6,102 nt of DNA, taken from contig CAIUQV010000598.1 in assembly GCA_903901375.1 (NCBI GenBank), forward strand, positions 1 through 6,102. The letters run 5' to 3'. How positions within the stretch are numbered: the stretch's first letter is position 1; every line of letters starts with the position of its first letter. This document shows, piece by piece, positions 5,632 through 6,102 of this stretch. Below the pieces are notes generated by a model, which worked only from the letters and a program-made list of their open reading frames with translations, ran no database searches and was not told where the DNA came from. Position numbers and translations under genes: made by a program. The stretch is from an uncultured Ignavibacteriota bacterium. GTDB lineage: Bacteria; Bacteroidota; Ignavibacteria; Tepidaquicellales; Tepidaquicellaceae.

Positions 5632-6102
5632 TTACCTTCTGGATTTTAATTTTGTTCCTTTCATAAATCCATCGTAATGTCTCATTAATAAATGTGATTC
5701 AATTTGCTGTAAAGTATCAAGAGCAACACCAACAATAATCAGCAAACTTGTACCTCCAAAAAACTGAGCTAAACCATTACTAATCCCAAGTTTCATAAGC
5801 ATTGAAGGTATTATTGCAATAATTGCAAGAAAAATTGATCCAGGCAAAGTAATCTTTGTCAAAATATTATCTATAAAATCTGAAGTTGGTTTTCCTGGTC
5901 TTACACCCGGGATAAATCCACCTTGTTTTTTCATATTATCTGCAACATCCTTTGGATTAAATGCTATAGCAGTATAAAAATATGTAAAGAATATTATCAG
6001 TAATGCATATATGAAAGAATAAAACATACTCTGATAATCAAAATACTTTGCAACAGCTTGCATAAAATCACTGTTAGGGAAAAATGATAATACTGTGCTT
6101 GG
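5632..6102 (-). CDS. secY: Protein translocase subunit SecY, C-terminal part (cut by right edge)
   Basis: The last 156 residues of SecY, the pore of the Sec channel in the inner membrane. The frame stays open to base 6102. It reads PSTVLSFFPNSDFMQ across the edge-proximal methionine at 6063, so that ATG is internal, not the start. Seen in fragment numbering: TM8 at about 26-47, the cytoplasmic loop NPKDVADNMKKQGGFIPG followed by VRPGKPT, TM9 at about 86-104 (LPGSIFLAIIAIIPS) and TM10 at about 116-134 (GGTSLLIIVGVALDT). The C-terminus is SHLLMRHYDGF. R68 of the fragment matches the E. coli loop arginine R357, important for SecA function. The C-terminus is intact, and map follows after 11 nt. 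The N-terminal two-thirds is outside the window. Confidence 0.98.
   Translation of the reverse strand, partial: PSTVLSFFPNSDFMQAVAKYFDYQSMFYSFIYALLIIFFTYFYTAIAFNPKDVADNMKKQGGFIPGVRPGKPTSDFIDNILTKITLPGSIFLAIIAIIPSMLMKLGISNGLAQFFGGTSLLIIVGVALDTLQQIESHLLMRHYDGFMKGTKLKSRR

Noticed and set aside
5632..6063. ATG at 6063 as start of a short stand-alone membrane protein
   Set aside because: The frame continues upstream to the window edge with SecY-like sequence, so this is an internal methionine of SecY.

Overview
The window holds the distal half of a bacterial ribosomal-protein superoperon (spc end plus alpha operon), all on the minus strand. After a terminator and a noncoding gap come two more minus-strand genes. 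The DNA is AT-rich. Conserved blocks in RpoA (for example the ILNLKEVRF stretch), IF-1, S11 and SecY look most like the Chlorobi/Ignavibacteria side of the FCB group. Shine-Dalgarno sequences are almost absent, which fits that group. This placement is made by eye and is tentative.

Layout in transcription order (right to left): secY (3' part only, cut by the right edge), map, infA, rpmJ, rpsM, rpsK, rpsD, rpoA, rplQ. Gaps between these genes are 7 to 42 nt. A 14-bp hairpin with a T-rich tail lies 24 nt after rplQ and should end the transcript. A gap of 350 nt (980-1329) follows, with no credible gene. Then come engB and, 44 nt later, the N-terminal third of a D-2-hydroxyacid dehydrogenase (SerA-like) cut by the left edge. 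rpmJ (37 codons) is a real gene that is easy to miss because of its size.

The genes form a coherent growth module. SecY is the membrane protein-export channel and Map removes the initiator methionine. IF-1 acts in translation initiation; S13, S11, S4, L17 and L36 build the ribosome; RpoA is the RNA polymerase alpha subunit. EngB, in its own unit, is a GTPase that assists large-subunit assembly. Only the SerA-like enzyme is metabolic.

I see no mobile element, CRISPR array, defence system or obviously new system. Points worth a second look: four of ten visible start codons are TTG (infA, rpsM, rpsK, serA-like); one strong Shine-Dalgarno sits at rpsM alone; L17 carries a long lysine-rich tail with an internal repeat; the SerA-like enzyme has changes at positions normally occupied by substrate-binding arginines; and part of the terminator sequence is repeated upstream of engB.
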